Shown here: positions 21,796 to 34,952 of the stretch, one piece after another | How the letters are laid out: each line of letters starts with the position of its first letter | How positions within the stretch are numbered: the stretch's first letter is position 1 | Assembly: GCA_904066235.2 (NCBI GenBank) | Contig: CAJFCV020000002.1 | Coordinates: forward strand, 10,478,001-10,542,000 | Source of the DNA: Bursaphelenchus xylophilus | Lineage: Eukaryota > Nematoda > Chromadorea > Rhabditida > Aphelenchoididae | DNA: 64,000 nucleotides | Direction: 5' to 3' | Program-made: the position numbers and the translations under genes | Notes under the pieces: generated by a model | Seen by the model: only the letters and a program-made list of their open reading frames with translations | What the model was told of the DNA's origin: nothing | Database searches by the model: none

Positions 21796-23768
21796 TAAGA
21801 TAATTCCGAAAAAAATATTTTTCATAAAGTGCAGACGGGTCACTTTTTGCCACGCCTAGTACCAAATTCCCTTCCAAAACTGCAGCTTTCGCCCTTTGAG
21901 TCTTACCAATCCGATTCATCCGCCAAAGTGCTAAGCCTTTCATCATCTGCTTTTCAGCGATCGCCTTCATCAAAAGCTCCATGTTTTAATATGAGTTTTT
22001 TTCGGGATGTTTTCGTCAATGAGGTCATTGATCATCTCGGGACACGGCCCTGCTCTCCATCGTCCTTTCTTTTTCTTTGACTGTCACAGACTTCGTTTTG
22101 CGCGGGGCGCGCGGGGTTAATGAGTTCCGAGTAATCTCTCAGCCGACTACAGTGTTGAGAGGTTACTTTTACTACGATATATAGTAATATAAAGCTGGAA
22201 AATGGCTTTGATTTTCGCTCATTGACGTATAGAAGGTATCTTTAGAGGTTATACCCTAGGGGGAATTTTATTATTTTCATTTTTTATGGGGTAAATCCGG
22301 GGATAAAGTGGTAGTTGCTGTAAGTAAAAAATGGTATTTTTTAAGTTTTCTGCCTTCTTCTTCTTACATGTGGGGAGATTTGTCAGTTGTAACAATTTTA
22401 CAACTGATTTATAAACATAAAACTCTATTTTTTTGATTTGTTGGGCTGCACAGTGCAATTTTTTTAGTAATTGATTTCTTGCACAGTGAAGTGGTATATG
22501 GTCTGAGTGGTTTAGAAATTGAAAAAAACAGCGGTATTAGAGAGCCTTCAGAACGAAAAAAAATTTGGTTTGTTATAACCTACTCGATTTTTTGAAGATA
22601 TTAGATTGCACTGTGCGGATTTTAGAAAATCGATTATTGCCTGCGGAGCTTTTGTAAAGTAAACTTGATTTATTGACCTACAGGACAAATTTTAGCCAAT
22701 AAAAGTTTTCGTGATACGAATTCAAAATTTTCGACTATTGCGCCGTGCAAAAGGCATTTCTCTAATCTCTGCACTGTGCACACGATTTTTTTTTCGATTT
22801 TTCGAGGATTGAAGAGAACATTTCAAAAGAACCTTTATGAAAATAAATTGTTGTAAAATACGGTTTTTGCTGTTTTCTGTGTTATTTCCAAAACATTTTA
22901 CGATGTATTTTGCATTGCACAAACAACAAAACAATCTAATCGTAAGTTATGTCCTGTGCCAAAAAAAAATTTTTTTTTCAAATTGTGAAATCCGCTTTCC
23001 CAACTATTCTGTAGATTTCTCAACTCCCCCCCACAACCAGCGACCTCCAGATTTCGTAGATTTCTTCTTTCATTATTTTCGCAAACTTTCAAGTGCCTAA
23101 TTGTCCTTAGTATAACCTTGATCGCCGCTGTTCGTTGAGTTAATTCCGCCTTGTATTTTCTCGCCTTATAAAAGAAAAAACGAGATTCCGAACCGCTGTC
23201 CACCTTTCTTTGACCTTGCGTTTTCGAAATTCAATCATTTTTTGGATTTTTTTTTTGAGTTTCGCAATTTTTTTGTAATAAGATTTTCGGTGGATAAATT
23301 ATGTTTTATGGCGTTCAAGGGCGTAAAATCGACGGGGAAGTTATTGTAAAGTGTTTCTTGAACGTTTTGGGGGTTATTTGTGTTGGTTCTTGGGATTGAG
23401 ATTTTTTGATTTTTTGGGATTTTTCGTGGGTAAAAAGTGATAAAAATAGTGGTTTCAGTGAAAATAAAGGTCAAAAAATTATGTCATAATCCGAGGGAAC
23501 GTATTTTACCACTTTTTTTAATTTTGAAATTTTCGGATTTTTTTATTTTTTTTTTATTTTTTTTTTTTTTTTTTTAATTTTTTCGTTTTAAAAATTTTCT
23601 AGGATTATAAAAAATCAAACAGTTTTACCTATTTTTCTGAATTTATCCGAGCAAAAAAAATTTTTTTTTTTTTAATTTTTTCCGAATTTTCATTTTTTTC
23701 CAATTTTTCCCAACAAAAACCAAAAATATTAAATTTCAGACCAATAAACCTCCAGAGGACTCCGCAGG
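21796..23768. promoter_or_regulatory. Upstream region of the patched-related gene
   Basis: Contains a moderate-GC island at about 21.83-22.13 kb, with GCGCGGGGCGCGCGGGG near 22100, and AT-rich DNA with sparse GCACNGTGC palindromes (22450-22780). Long T runs lie at 23.53-23.72 kb just before the gene. Open frames in the GC island occur on both strands and are ambiguous. It plausibly includes the promoter, but no specific element is identified. Confidence 0.35.
23738..23739 (+). promoter_or_regulatory. Splice or trans-splice acceptor before the ptr start codon
   Basis: AAATTTCAG lies 30 bases upstream of ATG 23769, with a T-rich lead-in. This is a typical nematode spliced-leader acceptor or 5'UTR intron end, and it supports the chosen start. 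Confidence 0.5.
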
Positions 23769-26700
23769 ATGCGTGGTCTCGGGTACTATTTTGGCTGCCG
23801 ACCAGTGCTCACCATCCTCTGCACAGTCGCCGTTCTATGCCCCTTCTTTTCGTTCTTCCTCCTGAGACCCGTCCAAATCGTGACGGACGTGAGGCGCGGG
23901 TTTGCGCATCGAAATGGACGGTCAACGGATGAATTCAAGGTGAGCGAAATTTTGATTTTGAATAAAAAAACAGATTTTTTTTACAAAAATCATGAAATAA
24001 AAAAAAAATTTTTTTAGTTCTTCAGGGTATCTTGACATTTTTTGGTCCGTTTTTTCAGATTTTTGGCCGCGATTTGGATAGAAATTTGCCAGGAAATATT
24101 ATACTTATGCTTTTTTACTATCAATTTTCACAAAATACCGAGATTTTTAGCTCAAATTTTTTAAAAAATCTCGAGTCTTTGGCTTCGGACATCAAAAAAA
24201 TATGGGCTTTTAGAACAGAATAGAGCAATATTTCCGCGAAAAAATCATTTTTCCCAGCAAAACCTCCAAAAAATACGAGCCAAAAACCTTCTTTCTTTTT
24301 TTCTCCGACCAGCTCTCCTCATTTTACGCGATCTTTCCATATTATGGATCAGCCTGTCGGGAAAATAATGAGCACTCTGTCGCATCGAAAATCGCATCGT
24401 CAAGGAGAAAATGAATTGTGTCGCGGCAAAATCAAATTTCTTTTCGCTTCAGCGACGCGATTGGCGGAGCGACAGAGAACTCACTATTTTCCCGACAGAC
24501 TGATAAAAGTCGTTGCATATCTCGATTGCACTTGAACATTATGCTCAAAAAATTTCAGGGATTACTTTGTGGCCCATTAGAGTTATTTCGGCAAAATTTG
24601 AAAAAATTCGGAGATGGTCTATACCCTGGAATTTTTTTTAATTTTTTTCAATTTTTTTGTTTTTGAAAACCTTATAGCTTGCTGCTATATCCCACATTAA
24701 CGTTTTCAAAAAAAAATTCCAGGCCTTTGGACACTTCTACAACGTCTCCATGGAAGACATGGAGCTGCTCATTATCTTGATCGAAAGTAAAAACCGAGGA
24801 GAGAAAAAACTGGAGATGTCCTCCGAACTTTTGGAAGAGGTCGTCCGACTGGACGCTGCTGTTCAAGCGACTAATGTCACGGCCAGAAATGGAACTCATT
24901 TCTCGTTCAAAGACATGTTCACGAAACGAGGGAGCATCAACTTCCTTTTTGATGCCTTCAAGGTGAGTGGAAATTAAAATTTGGGGTTTTGGGGCGAAAA
25001 CTTTTGAGGCCGGAAAAAACATTTAATAAATGAATATTTTAGGGGGTGCAGGGAATTTTGGAAAATTTTTTTTTTATTTTTTGAAATTAAAATTTTTTTT
25101 TTCTTTTTTTTTTTGATTTTTTTAAAACTTAAAAATTTTGCTCAGAAGTTTCTAAAATACCAGTTATGTCGAGATAATCACTCCAGCGACTTTGCGAACC
25201 GGGTAGTAGGGCATCTTGCAGCTTTTTTTCCACATTTTTAGACTTTTTTGGGACTTGTTCGATTTTTTTTAAAAACCGAAAAAAAATCTTTTGATATAAG
25301 GATGTTGAGATTGCCGTTGAAATAATGACAGTGTTTCTACCAAAAAAAATCATTTTTTCCCCGCGAAATCCGCAAAAATACGGCCAAAACCATTTTTTTC
25401 TCTGATCAACCTTCCCTTTTGTACGTGCTCTCTCGAAAGAAAGTCGTCGAATATCTCGACTGCCTCTGCAAATTGTGAGCTAAAATTTTCAGGGGTTGAT
25501 TTTTGAGTCATTCAAATTATAATAGCAAAGTTTGAAAAAAAATTGAAAAATGATTTTAAGATAGTACCTTAGGGTCCACCGAAACTATTATTATATAATT
25601 TTCATAGAAAAAAAATCAAATTTTTTCAAATTTTTCAGCTCGGATACGATGTCCAGAACCTCAATTATCATCTGAACTTGACCATGGACGACTCGATTCG
25701 GCTGGATTCTCCTTTCGCAAGGATTTATGAGCACGAATTCCTGACATTGCAGCACTTTTTCGGAGCTGAAACTTGGCCAAAAGACAATGTTTCTGTAAGA
25801 ATTTTTATATGTATAGCGGACGCATACCTCGTATTTTACCTTTTTCTACCAAAAGGTCTGCATTTCGTTTGTAATTTTGAGGAATTTCAAAAGATTTTTT
25901 TTGAAGTCATCGGACCTCATGGATAATATAATTTTTCTCGAATTTTTTGATTTTTTAATTAAGAAGGTGATATTTATGAGAACATAAGATCATAATCCGT
26001 ATATTAAATTACTTTAACTTGCTTTGGAACCCTATGTTTGAACGAAATTGCCCGTTTTTGTCATCAAACTCTCATGGATAATATAATTTTTTCCGAAACT
26101 TTAGATTTTTTAGGCAGTAAAGGAAAACGATTGCTTTTTCGTATTTTAAAATGCATTTTAGAAAATTTCATCGCCTTTTTTGTCGATTTCAGACATCAAA
26201 ATGCCATGGATAATATAATTTTTTCACAAATTTTTTGAAATTTTTGTAACAAGTTGGCAAATTGCCCTACAGTCGTACTTTAAAATTAATTTTTGTGGAC
26301 TTTATCACAATTTTTGCCGCTTTCAGACATCAAAATGTCATGGATAATATAAATTTCGAAAATTTTTTGACAAATTTTGATTAAAAATAGTAAAAATCAG
26401 CTACAGTTGTTGGTTATTTGTATTTTAAACTGCATCTCAGTCAATTTCATCACACTTTTTTCGATTTTTAGGCATCAAAATTTTATGGATAACATAAATT
26501 TTTTCCAAATTTTTCAAAATTTTGTTCTAAAACTGCATTTTCTGTCGAATTTCGCTACAAAAATTATTTAGAATTACTCTATTCGACCCTTTTCGTATTT
26601 TACAACCAAAATTTCCCTCTATTTTTACTTGAATTTAACTTTTATCCCCACTTTTCAGCGAGTCAGCCAGATAAAATCAGTGCAATCGATTGGTCTCTGG

Positions 26701-29700
26701 TACATGTTGCAAGCTCCGTTGTCCAACAGAGCTGGCCGTGATGTCCTCCATGACATTGAGTTGTCGATTTTTGAGATGTCGCAGAAAAATTTCTCAAAAC
26801 TTTTCGACTTTTACATGTACGCCGATGAAGTGGCCAACCACGAAATGATGGTGGGATCGCTGAAAACAACGAATTTATTGTCGGTTGGGGCTGTAAGTAG
26901 ATTTATGCTGACATTATTTTAGCCAAAAATAATAATATTTAGGATGAGTAATTTTGGTAATTTTAATTTTTTTTTGTTTTGAAAAAGGTGTCTAGGGTTA
27001 CAATTTCCGTTTTAACCCTAATGTGATTTTTTTAAATATATGAATTGCCGCATTGTGCAAAAAAGCGAAATTTTTTTTGCACGGCGCGAAGTGACTTTTC
27101 TTTATTTGGCCAGCACAATAAAGACGTTTTCAGGATTTGTTTTTGCACTAGGAAGAAAGAAAAAGCTTATTTGCGATGCACTGTGCGGATTTTTAACAAA
27201 CCTTCTTTAAAAGATTTTTCACTTGTTGCACGGTGCCAAATTTTTCAATACTTTTTTATTGCACGGTGCGAGGAGACTCGAACAATATTTCTTCTCACTG
27301 TACAAAACAATTTTTTTGCGATTTTTCGTGCACAGTGCTGATTTTTTTAGTACTTTTTTGCACTGTGCAAAAAAAAAAGTTGATAAAAAACCTTTATCAA
27401 CTTTTTTAGCTAACTTTTTTCAGACTTTTTTTCAATTGCACAATTATTTTTTCTATTTTTTTTTGCAGTGCGTTGATCAAAAATCATGCACAGTGAAAAG
27501 CAAAAAACAAGAATTTTTATTTTTTTGCCCCTCTAATATTTCCATTTCAGTTCCTAATGGTCGTATTCATGCTGATCTCCCTCCGAGACTTCCATCTCAA
27601 AGACGCTCTAGTCCTGTTGACTGCAGCAATCTCCACTCCATTATTGGCAACCTTGACGACTTTTTCGATTATTGGCTGGAGTGGAATGCCCTTCAATGGA
27701 GTCATGAGCATTGCTCCGTTCTTGATCTTGGGTATTGGAGTTGATGATGCGTTTTTGTTGTTGCATTCGTGGAGGGATGCGTTGAAACATATGGTAAGAG
27801 CTGATCGTGAGAATTTTTTCAAATTTTAAATTTTCAGGGTTCTATTTACATATTTTACAAGCTAAGTACTCCAAGTGCGACGCTCAGATTTTCTTTAAAT
27901 TTTGCACAGACGTCGGGTATATACTAGATATCAATTCCTGAAAGTTTTAGATCGCGCTTTGCGGGCGCCGCCGAGATATCGAACGATTTTCGCCGCCGAG
28001 AGAGCACGCCAAACGTGGAGAGCGGGCAGAGAAAAGCGCTTTTTGGCCGTAACTTTGGCAGTTTTGTGCGGAAAAATTTCATTTTTTGTAGAAACATTAT
28101 CCTTTACAGTAGAAGTAGGCATGAAACTTTTCGTGCCGAAATTCCGCAAAAAGTCCTAAATTTTCGCCGACTTTCGATCTAAAAATCTCGGTTGTTTCTG
28201 CAAAACGTGACCTAGGATTCTCGCATATACCTTAGAAAAAATTGTTCTAAATTTGTGCCAAGTTTCATCGAAATCTAAGCGTCGCACTTGGAGTACTTCC
28301 CCTGTTAACCGAAAAAATCGATTTTTTAATGTTTTTGGATGAAAAATTGAAAAATTTGCCTCTTTTTGGCTGTGAAAAATATACCAACGAGAAGTAAATT
28401 TTTATCAGCAAAAATCTCAACTATAGACAAAAAAAAGGCATTTCTTTTAGTAGATTTTTTCGGGTGCCTGACTGAATATGAAGGACTAAATATGAAGGAC
28501 TGAATATGAAAAGGACTGAATATGAACTGACCGAATATGAACTGACTTAATATGAAATTTGGCAAGTTTGGTCTATTTGGGGGCTGTACTAAGCACCAAA
28601 CCAACATCATTAGTGGCCAAATTTTCTCCTCGTACTAAATAGTACCAGGTAGTACTATTTTGCACCAAGTGTTAAAAATGTTTTTTTAAGCGGTACGAGG
28701 CACCAAAACAACACGATTAACGTCTAAAGGTGTTATAAGTCGAAAAAATTTCAAAAAGAGTCCTTAATCGGGACCTAGGTGGTAACAGTAACAGAAACCC
28801 GGTCTTCATATTCAGTCAGTTCATATTCGGTCCTTCATATTCAGTCAGCACCCCAGTTCATATTCAGTCCTTCACATTCGGTCCTTCATATTCAGTCAGT
28901 TCATATTCAGTCTCCCTTCGGATTTTTTTCACGCGTTATGCACAAACTTAAGTTAGAAACACTTCTATAATAGTTGTGTTTTCGATCTCCTCTGCACTAC
29001 GGTAGATTATTATCTCATTTGCTCGCTGAGCCGCTAGGAAAAGAGAGAAACTTGTTTTTTTCGACACGAACCTAATTCGCATTTACCATGAATTTCATAA
29101 CTTATGCTTTGAGCCCTACCGTAATCTCACTCGGTTCCTGAGAGATCTACCGTAATTTCGCTTGGTGGTTTCTGAGAGATCAAGCGGGCGATCAGGCGTG
29201 CTTTTTTCGCTTCTTACGACATCAAAAGGTCAATGAGCTCAAAATTTTGTTCAGAAAAAATAATTTTTTCTTGGATTTTTTTTGCACAGTGCAACGAAAA
29301 AAGTTGCACTGTGCAATAAAGAATTGAATAAGATTGCACGGTGCGGAAAATCAAACAACATTTTTTTTTGCCATTTGGTGAAAAATTTCTGACAGTGACC
29401 AATTTGCACAGTGCGTAAAAATTTAAAAAAAAATTTTTTTTTTGCACAGTGCAGAAATTAAAATTTTTTTTGCATTTTGCACAGTGCAATTAAAAAAAAT
29501 AAATAAAATTGCACGATGTGGAAATAAAAAAAAAGAATTTTTTAACTTTGTTGGAAAATTTCCGACAATGAAGAATCTGCACAGTGCGTGAAATTTCAAA
29601 AAATTGCACTGTGCAAAAATTTAAAAAAATTTTTTTTGTATTTTGCACAGTGCAATTAAGAAAGTGAACAAAATTTCGCAGTGAAGAAAATCGAAAAAAA

Positions 29701-32700
29701 AATTGAGCCTTGGTAAAGGAATCTCTGACAATAAGGAAATTGCACAGTGCAAAAATTCAAAAAAAAAATTTTGGATTTTTTTTGCACATTGCAATAAAAA
29801 AATTAAAACTGCACAGTGCAGAAAATCAAACAAAAAATTTCGCGCTTTGGTAAAAAAAATCTCAGAAAATGAGTAATTTGCACAGTGCGTAAAAATTTCA
29901 AAAAAATTGCACGGTGCAAAAATTCAAAAATTTTTTGCACCGTGCGAAAAATCTAAAAGTTCGCACTGTGCGGAAAATCAAAAACAAAAAAAAATTTGCG
30001 CTTTGGTAAAAAAATCTCAAAAAATGAGTAATTTGCACAGTGCGTAAAAAATTCAAAAAATTGCACGGTGCAAAAATTCAAAAATTTTTTGCACCGTGCG
30101 AAAAATCTAAAAGTTCGCACTGTGCGGAAAATCAAAAACAAAAAAAAAATTTGCGCTTTGGTAAAAAAATCTCAAAAAATGAGTAATTTGCACAGTGCGT
30201 AAAAAATTAAAAAAATTGCACGGTGCAAAAATTCAAAAAATTTTTTGCACCGTGCAAAAAATCCAAAAATTCGCACTGTGCGGAAAATCAAAAACAAAAA
30301 AAAAATTTGCGCTTTGGTAAAAAAATCTCAAAAAATGAGTAATTTGCACAGTGCGTAAAAAATTAAAAAAATTGCACGGTGCAAAAATTCAAAAAATTTT
30401 TTGCACCGTGCAAAAAATCCAAAAATTCGCACTGTGCGGAAAATCAAAAAAATGCAAAAAAAAAGAAGGAAAAAGTTCCTTATTTTGGCCACAACAAAGG
30501 TACTCCGCGAACTGCGCCCAAGCTTGGGCACTAAAGTTAGGAAAAAAACGCTTCGACCTAGCTGGCGCTGAATTACTATAATAGCTCTATAGTTTTAAGG
30601 GTACCTACGAAGGCTGTGACGACTCATTTAGTTCCATACGGAGGCAATAGGTTTAGTTCCGGACATGTTTCATCGTATAAAGTGTAAAATCACAGGCTGC
30701 AGCCGTTTTTGAAGGGTAAGATGGTACGTAAAAAAGAAGGCACTTCACTAACTAAATCCACTGTCCGGGCATTGACAACGATTAATTGAGCGTGCACGCT
30801 AAATTTGGGCTAATTCCGACCAGTTTCCGCAAAGTTATAAGTTGTGGCCAAAATAAGGAACTTTAACCAAAAAGAAATTCCACCCATCCCAAAAACCCAA
30901 ATAAAATTGAAATTTCAGAAGAATGCGACTCCCGCCGAGCGTCTCGAGCGAGTTGTTACGGACGTCGGACCTTCAATCTTGATCACTTCCGTCACGAACA
31001 CGCTCGCTTTCAGCGTGGGGATTCTGTCGCCCGCCTACACGATGATGTCGTTCTGTCTGTGTACGACGATTGCCGTGGCTTTGGATCTGATTTTGGAGTT
31101 CACAATCTTTGCACCAACCCTGGTTTTGATTTGCCCAATCCCCAGGGAAAAGGTCGAGGAGCCGTTGGAGAAACTCTGGTGGTTCAAATACGCGCAGTTT
31201 TTGGTCTCGAAAGTTGGTCGAGGATTGTTCACTGTGATCCTGGTGTGCCTGTCGATTTGGGCGTATTTCGGAATCGCCAATATGAACCCGAATTTTGAGC
31301 CGGAAAAGACTTTCCCCTTCGACTCGCACCTTCAGGAGTCTTTGAGGCCGATTAAGACGTTGTATAAAGAGGTAAGTGGAGTAAATCGTATACGCAGACA
31401 TAGATTGAGCCTCAGGCTGTATGACTAATTCAGAAAAAGGAAAAATTTTCCTTGCCGCACCGTGCAAACGACAATTTTTTCGACTGCACTGTGCAGATTG
31501 GAAAACTTTGCACTGTGCAGAGGAAAATCAGGCAATTTTGGATTTTCATGAAATTTTAGAGCTGTTATACGCGGATCACCGTATTTTACCAATTTATGAA
31601 AAAAAAAATGTTGCACAGTGCGGGAAAATCAACATTGAATTGATTGCACTGTGCGGACTTGCAATTTTTTTGGCTTGCTATTGAACAGTGAAATTTGGGA
31701 TTTTTGGAAACTAAAAAGTTCATGGACCGTATTTTACCGTTTTCACAAAAAAAAAATATTTTTGCACAGTGTAAAGAAAATAATCTTAAAAGTTTAATTG
31801 GCCGTTGGTAATAGCGTATCTTGAAAGTTACAAGAAAAATCTTTTCCACAGTAAAAAATATCGATCTCAAATGTAAACATCCCCGTGGTAAACGTATTTT
31901 ACAATTTTCAAAAAAATTACAAGCTTAGAATATAAAACAATTTCTTCTATTCACTCTGTAGTGGGCAAAATTTATCCAGCATGGGATTTTACTTGACCTC
32001 GCAGGCCGGTCTAAATTTTGATGTTGGTAAAATACGGCGAAGTGAACAAACCAGCAGGAAATTTCATTATCCGAAGACTTCTCTGCTGCACTGTGCAAAA
32101 TCGATTTTTCAAATTTTTGCACAGTGCAAGGCAAAATTTTTTTTCAATTTTATTTTGTTTTACAACTTGTAAGAGAAATTTTTTACAGTGCAAGAAAATC
32201 GATATCAAATGTATTCATAGCCTTATTCAACGTATTTTACAACTTTCAAAAAAATTAAATATGCATAATTGATTTTTCCCTTTTTGCACAGTGCAAAGTC
32301 AATTTTTTCATTTAAGTCTACAACTTGAGATTTTTTCGATTTTGAATGCTCATAGCAAATTTCGGCGTATTTTACAACTTTCGAAAAAATTATAAGCACG
32401 CACAGGATAGAAAAAAATTCGATTTTTTGCACAGTGCATTGGAAAAACATTTTCAAAAACATGGCTTTACCTGACCTCATATCCTTGTCTCAATTTTGAT
32501 ATAGGTAAAATACGTAACGTAATGGTAATCCTTTATATAGATTTAATCCACCGAAGACTTCTCTGCACTGTGCAAGTTGTTAGAGATTTTTTTCCAAAGT
32601 GCAGGAAAATCGATTTTGAATGTTTATATAGCTACGTTCAACGTATTTTACATCTTTCGAAAAAATAATATAATACATGTTTACAGTTTGCAAAAAAAAT

Positions 32701-34919
32701 TTTTTTGCATTGTGCTAAGGGCAGAATTTGTCAAAAAATAGTTTTAACTGACCTCACATCCTTCTCTCCATTTTGATATTGGTAAAATACGAGGTGGTGA
32801 TCTTTTATAAAAATTATCATCCGAAGACTTCTCCGCACTGTGCGAAATAAATTTTTTTTTTCATTTTTCAAGTTGAAAAAAAAATATTTTCTACAGTGCA
32901 AAAAAGTGGATTTTGAGTGTTTGTATAAGTAAATTAAACGTATTTTACAACTTTCGAAAAAATTATTACATATTTACAATATGTAAAAAAAAATTTTTTT
33001 TCTGCACTGTGCTATGGACAAAATTTGTCAAAAATCGGATTTTATTAATACTTGTCGTCTCAGGCTCGTCGAAATTTCGATATTGGTAAAATACGATATG
33101 GTATTCTTTCACTTAACAAGGAAAGTACTTTTATGGGGGCTCCTACTTTTTGACGGGACATATCTCAAAAAATCAGAAAAATGTGCTGATCAAGAATATA
33201 TAAATCCTAGCTGCCCATTTTAGGTTTTTAGGGGTGAAACCTCAGTCGGAAGTTGACTTAAAGTCCTATATGAACCCCTTTTCGCTTAATTTTTCACAGG
33301 TTTACAATTTTTATTTTGGCTTAAAATGTTGTTTATTGAGTTTCTAAGACGTAATAAATCAGTATTGGCACAAAAATTCATTTTTCCGACCTTCAACTTC
33401 AAAAAGAGTTGATTCGGCCCAAAAGGGAAATCGAACCCGTGCGGCGTCCTCCCTCTTGATTCCCAGACTACGGCACTAACCACTCGGCCACACCGCTCTC
33501 CACCGAAGGAAGAGACCGACTGCGCTTTTCATCGTTTCGAATGCCCGCGCCTTTTGTAGGGAAATTAAGCCAGTTTTTGGGCATTTTCACCCCTAAAAAC
33601 CTAAAATGGGCAGCTAAGATTTATATATCATTGATCAGCACATTTTTTGAGGAATGTCCCGTCAAAAAGTAGGAGCCCCCATAAAAGTACTTTCCTTGTA
33701 AATTTCATGATTTTTTGTACAGTGAAAACAAAAATTTTTTTCATTTTTTTCGAATTTTCCCTAATGATCTCCCTTTCCAGTACGGTCCAATGTCGATAAT
33801 CATCAACCGCGCTCCGGACATTCGCAACGAAACCGACTTGGGGGAATTCTTCGAGATGGTGGAGACCATCGAAGCTCTGAATGAGACCTACCCCAGCAAC
33901 TACACGCAGCTCTGGCTCCGTCAGTACATGAAATACCACAAAGCCAAGCTGCCGAACGACACGCTGACCTATCAGCTGGTCCCGCAGTTCTTGAAAGAGC
34001 GGTTAATGGAAGATAAAAACATTGTTTTGTATCATAAAGACAAAGATGGCACGGTGCGTGTGGATAGCTTCGTATTTTTGATCATATGTCATGGAGAGAG
34101 GAATTGGCACACTAGAGCGTTCTTTGTCGATGAAATGAGAAGTTTGATCGACTCGTATCCGCAGTTCCAGGCGTCGGTCTTTGATTATGATGCAACGATT
34201 TTTGACTTGATCATAACGGCTAAAGTAAGTAAAAAATTTTGAAAAATGTACCGTATAGGTATGAAAAAATGCCGAAAAAAATATTTAGAAAATTTCACTG
34301 ATTTTTTTTGAGAATTTATTGTAAATTTTTTGATTTTTTTCGAATTTTTTCAATTTTTTTTATTTTTTGATTTTTTGATGAAACTTGGCAAAAATTAATA
34401 TCGCAGTTTTGTAAGGTATATCCGAAATTTTTAGCCTACAATTTGCAAAAATAATCGAGATTTTTGAATCGGAATTTTAAAAATTTCGAAAATTTTTTTT
34501 TTCAATTTTTGAATCAAAAAATTTAGTATCTCTTTCTAATATATTCTACAGTATTTTCCCACAAAATCAGTTTTTTCGCTCAAAAATTGTGAAAGATATA
34601 GCCAAAAAATAGCAAAAATTTATCGCACAGTGCAGTAATTTTTTTCCAAATTTATGCACTGTGCAAAATTAAAAAATATTTTTTTTCAGCCCGAAATGAT
34701 AAAAGCCGTCTTGGTGACGTTGGTTTGTATGGTTGTGGTGTGTTTCGTCATCATTCCATCGCTGAAACACACGGGAATTGCCACTTTATCGGTGCTTTCC
34801 ATTTCTTATTGTAAGTTTTTGGGGAATTTTGGGGGAAATGAGGAAAATGGAAGATAAAAAAGTTTGCTTGGAGTGTAAAATACGTTGGTAATAGTGAAGG
34901 AAAGATATTTTTTTAAATT

Positions 34920-34952
<33 letters not shown>

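Noticed and set aside
21829..22080. Overlapping plus- and minus-strand frames in a moderate-GC segment before ptr
   Set aside because: Both strands are open over the same bases and neither has a recognisable motif or neighbour exon. Could be regulatory DNA.
27902..28159. Frames with KLFVPKFGKKSEI / RKTLFGHNFGSFVRKN phrases, also at 21126, 39450, 51762, 52439, 53721, 55874
   Set aside because: All lie inside MITE-2 copies in both orientations; this is shared non-coding DNA, not a protein family.
30973..31467. Minus-strand and out-of-frame open reading frames over ptr exon 6
   Set aside because: Shadows of a GC-richer coding exon; the plus-strand frame matches the PTR family and the splice phases.
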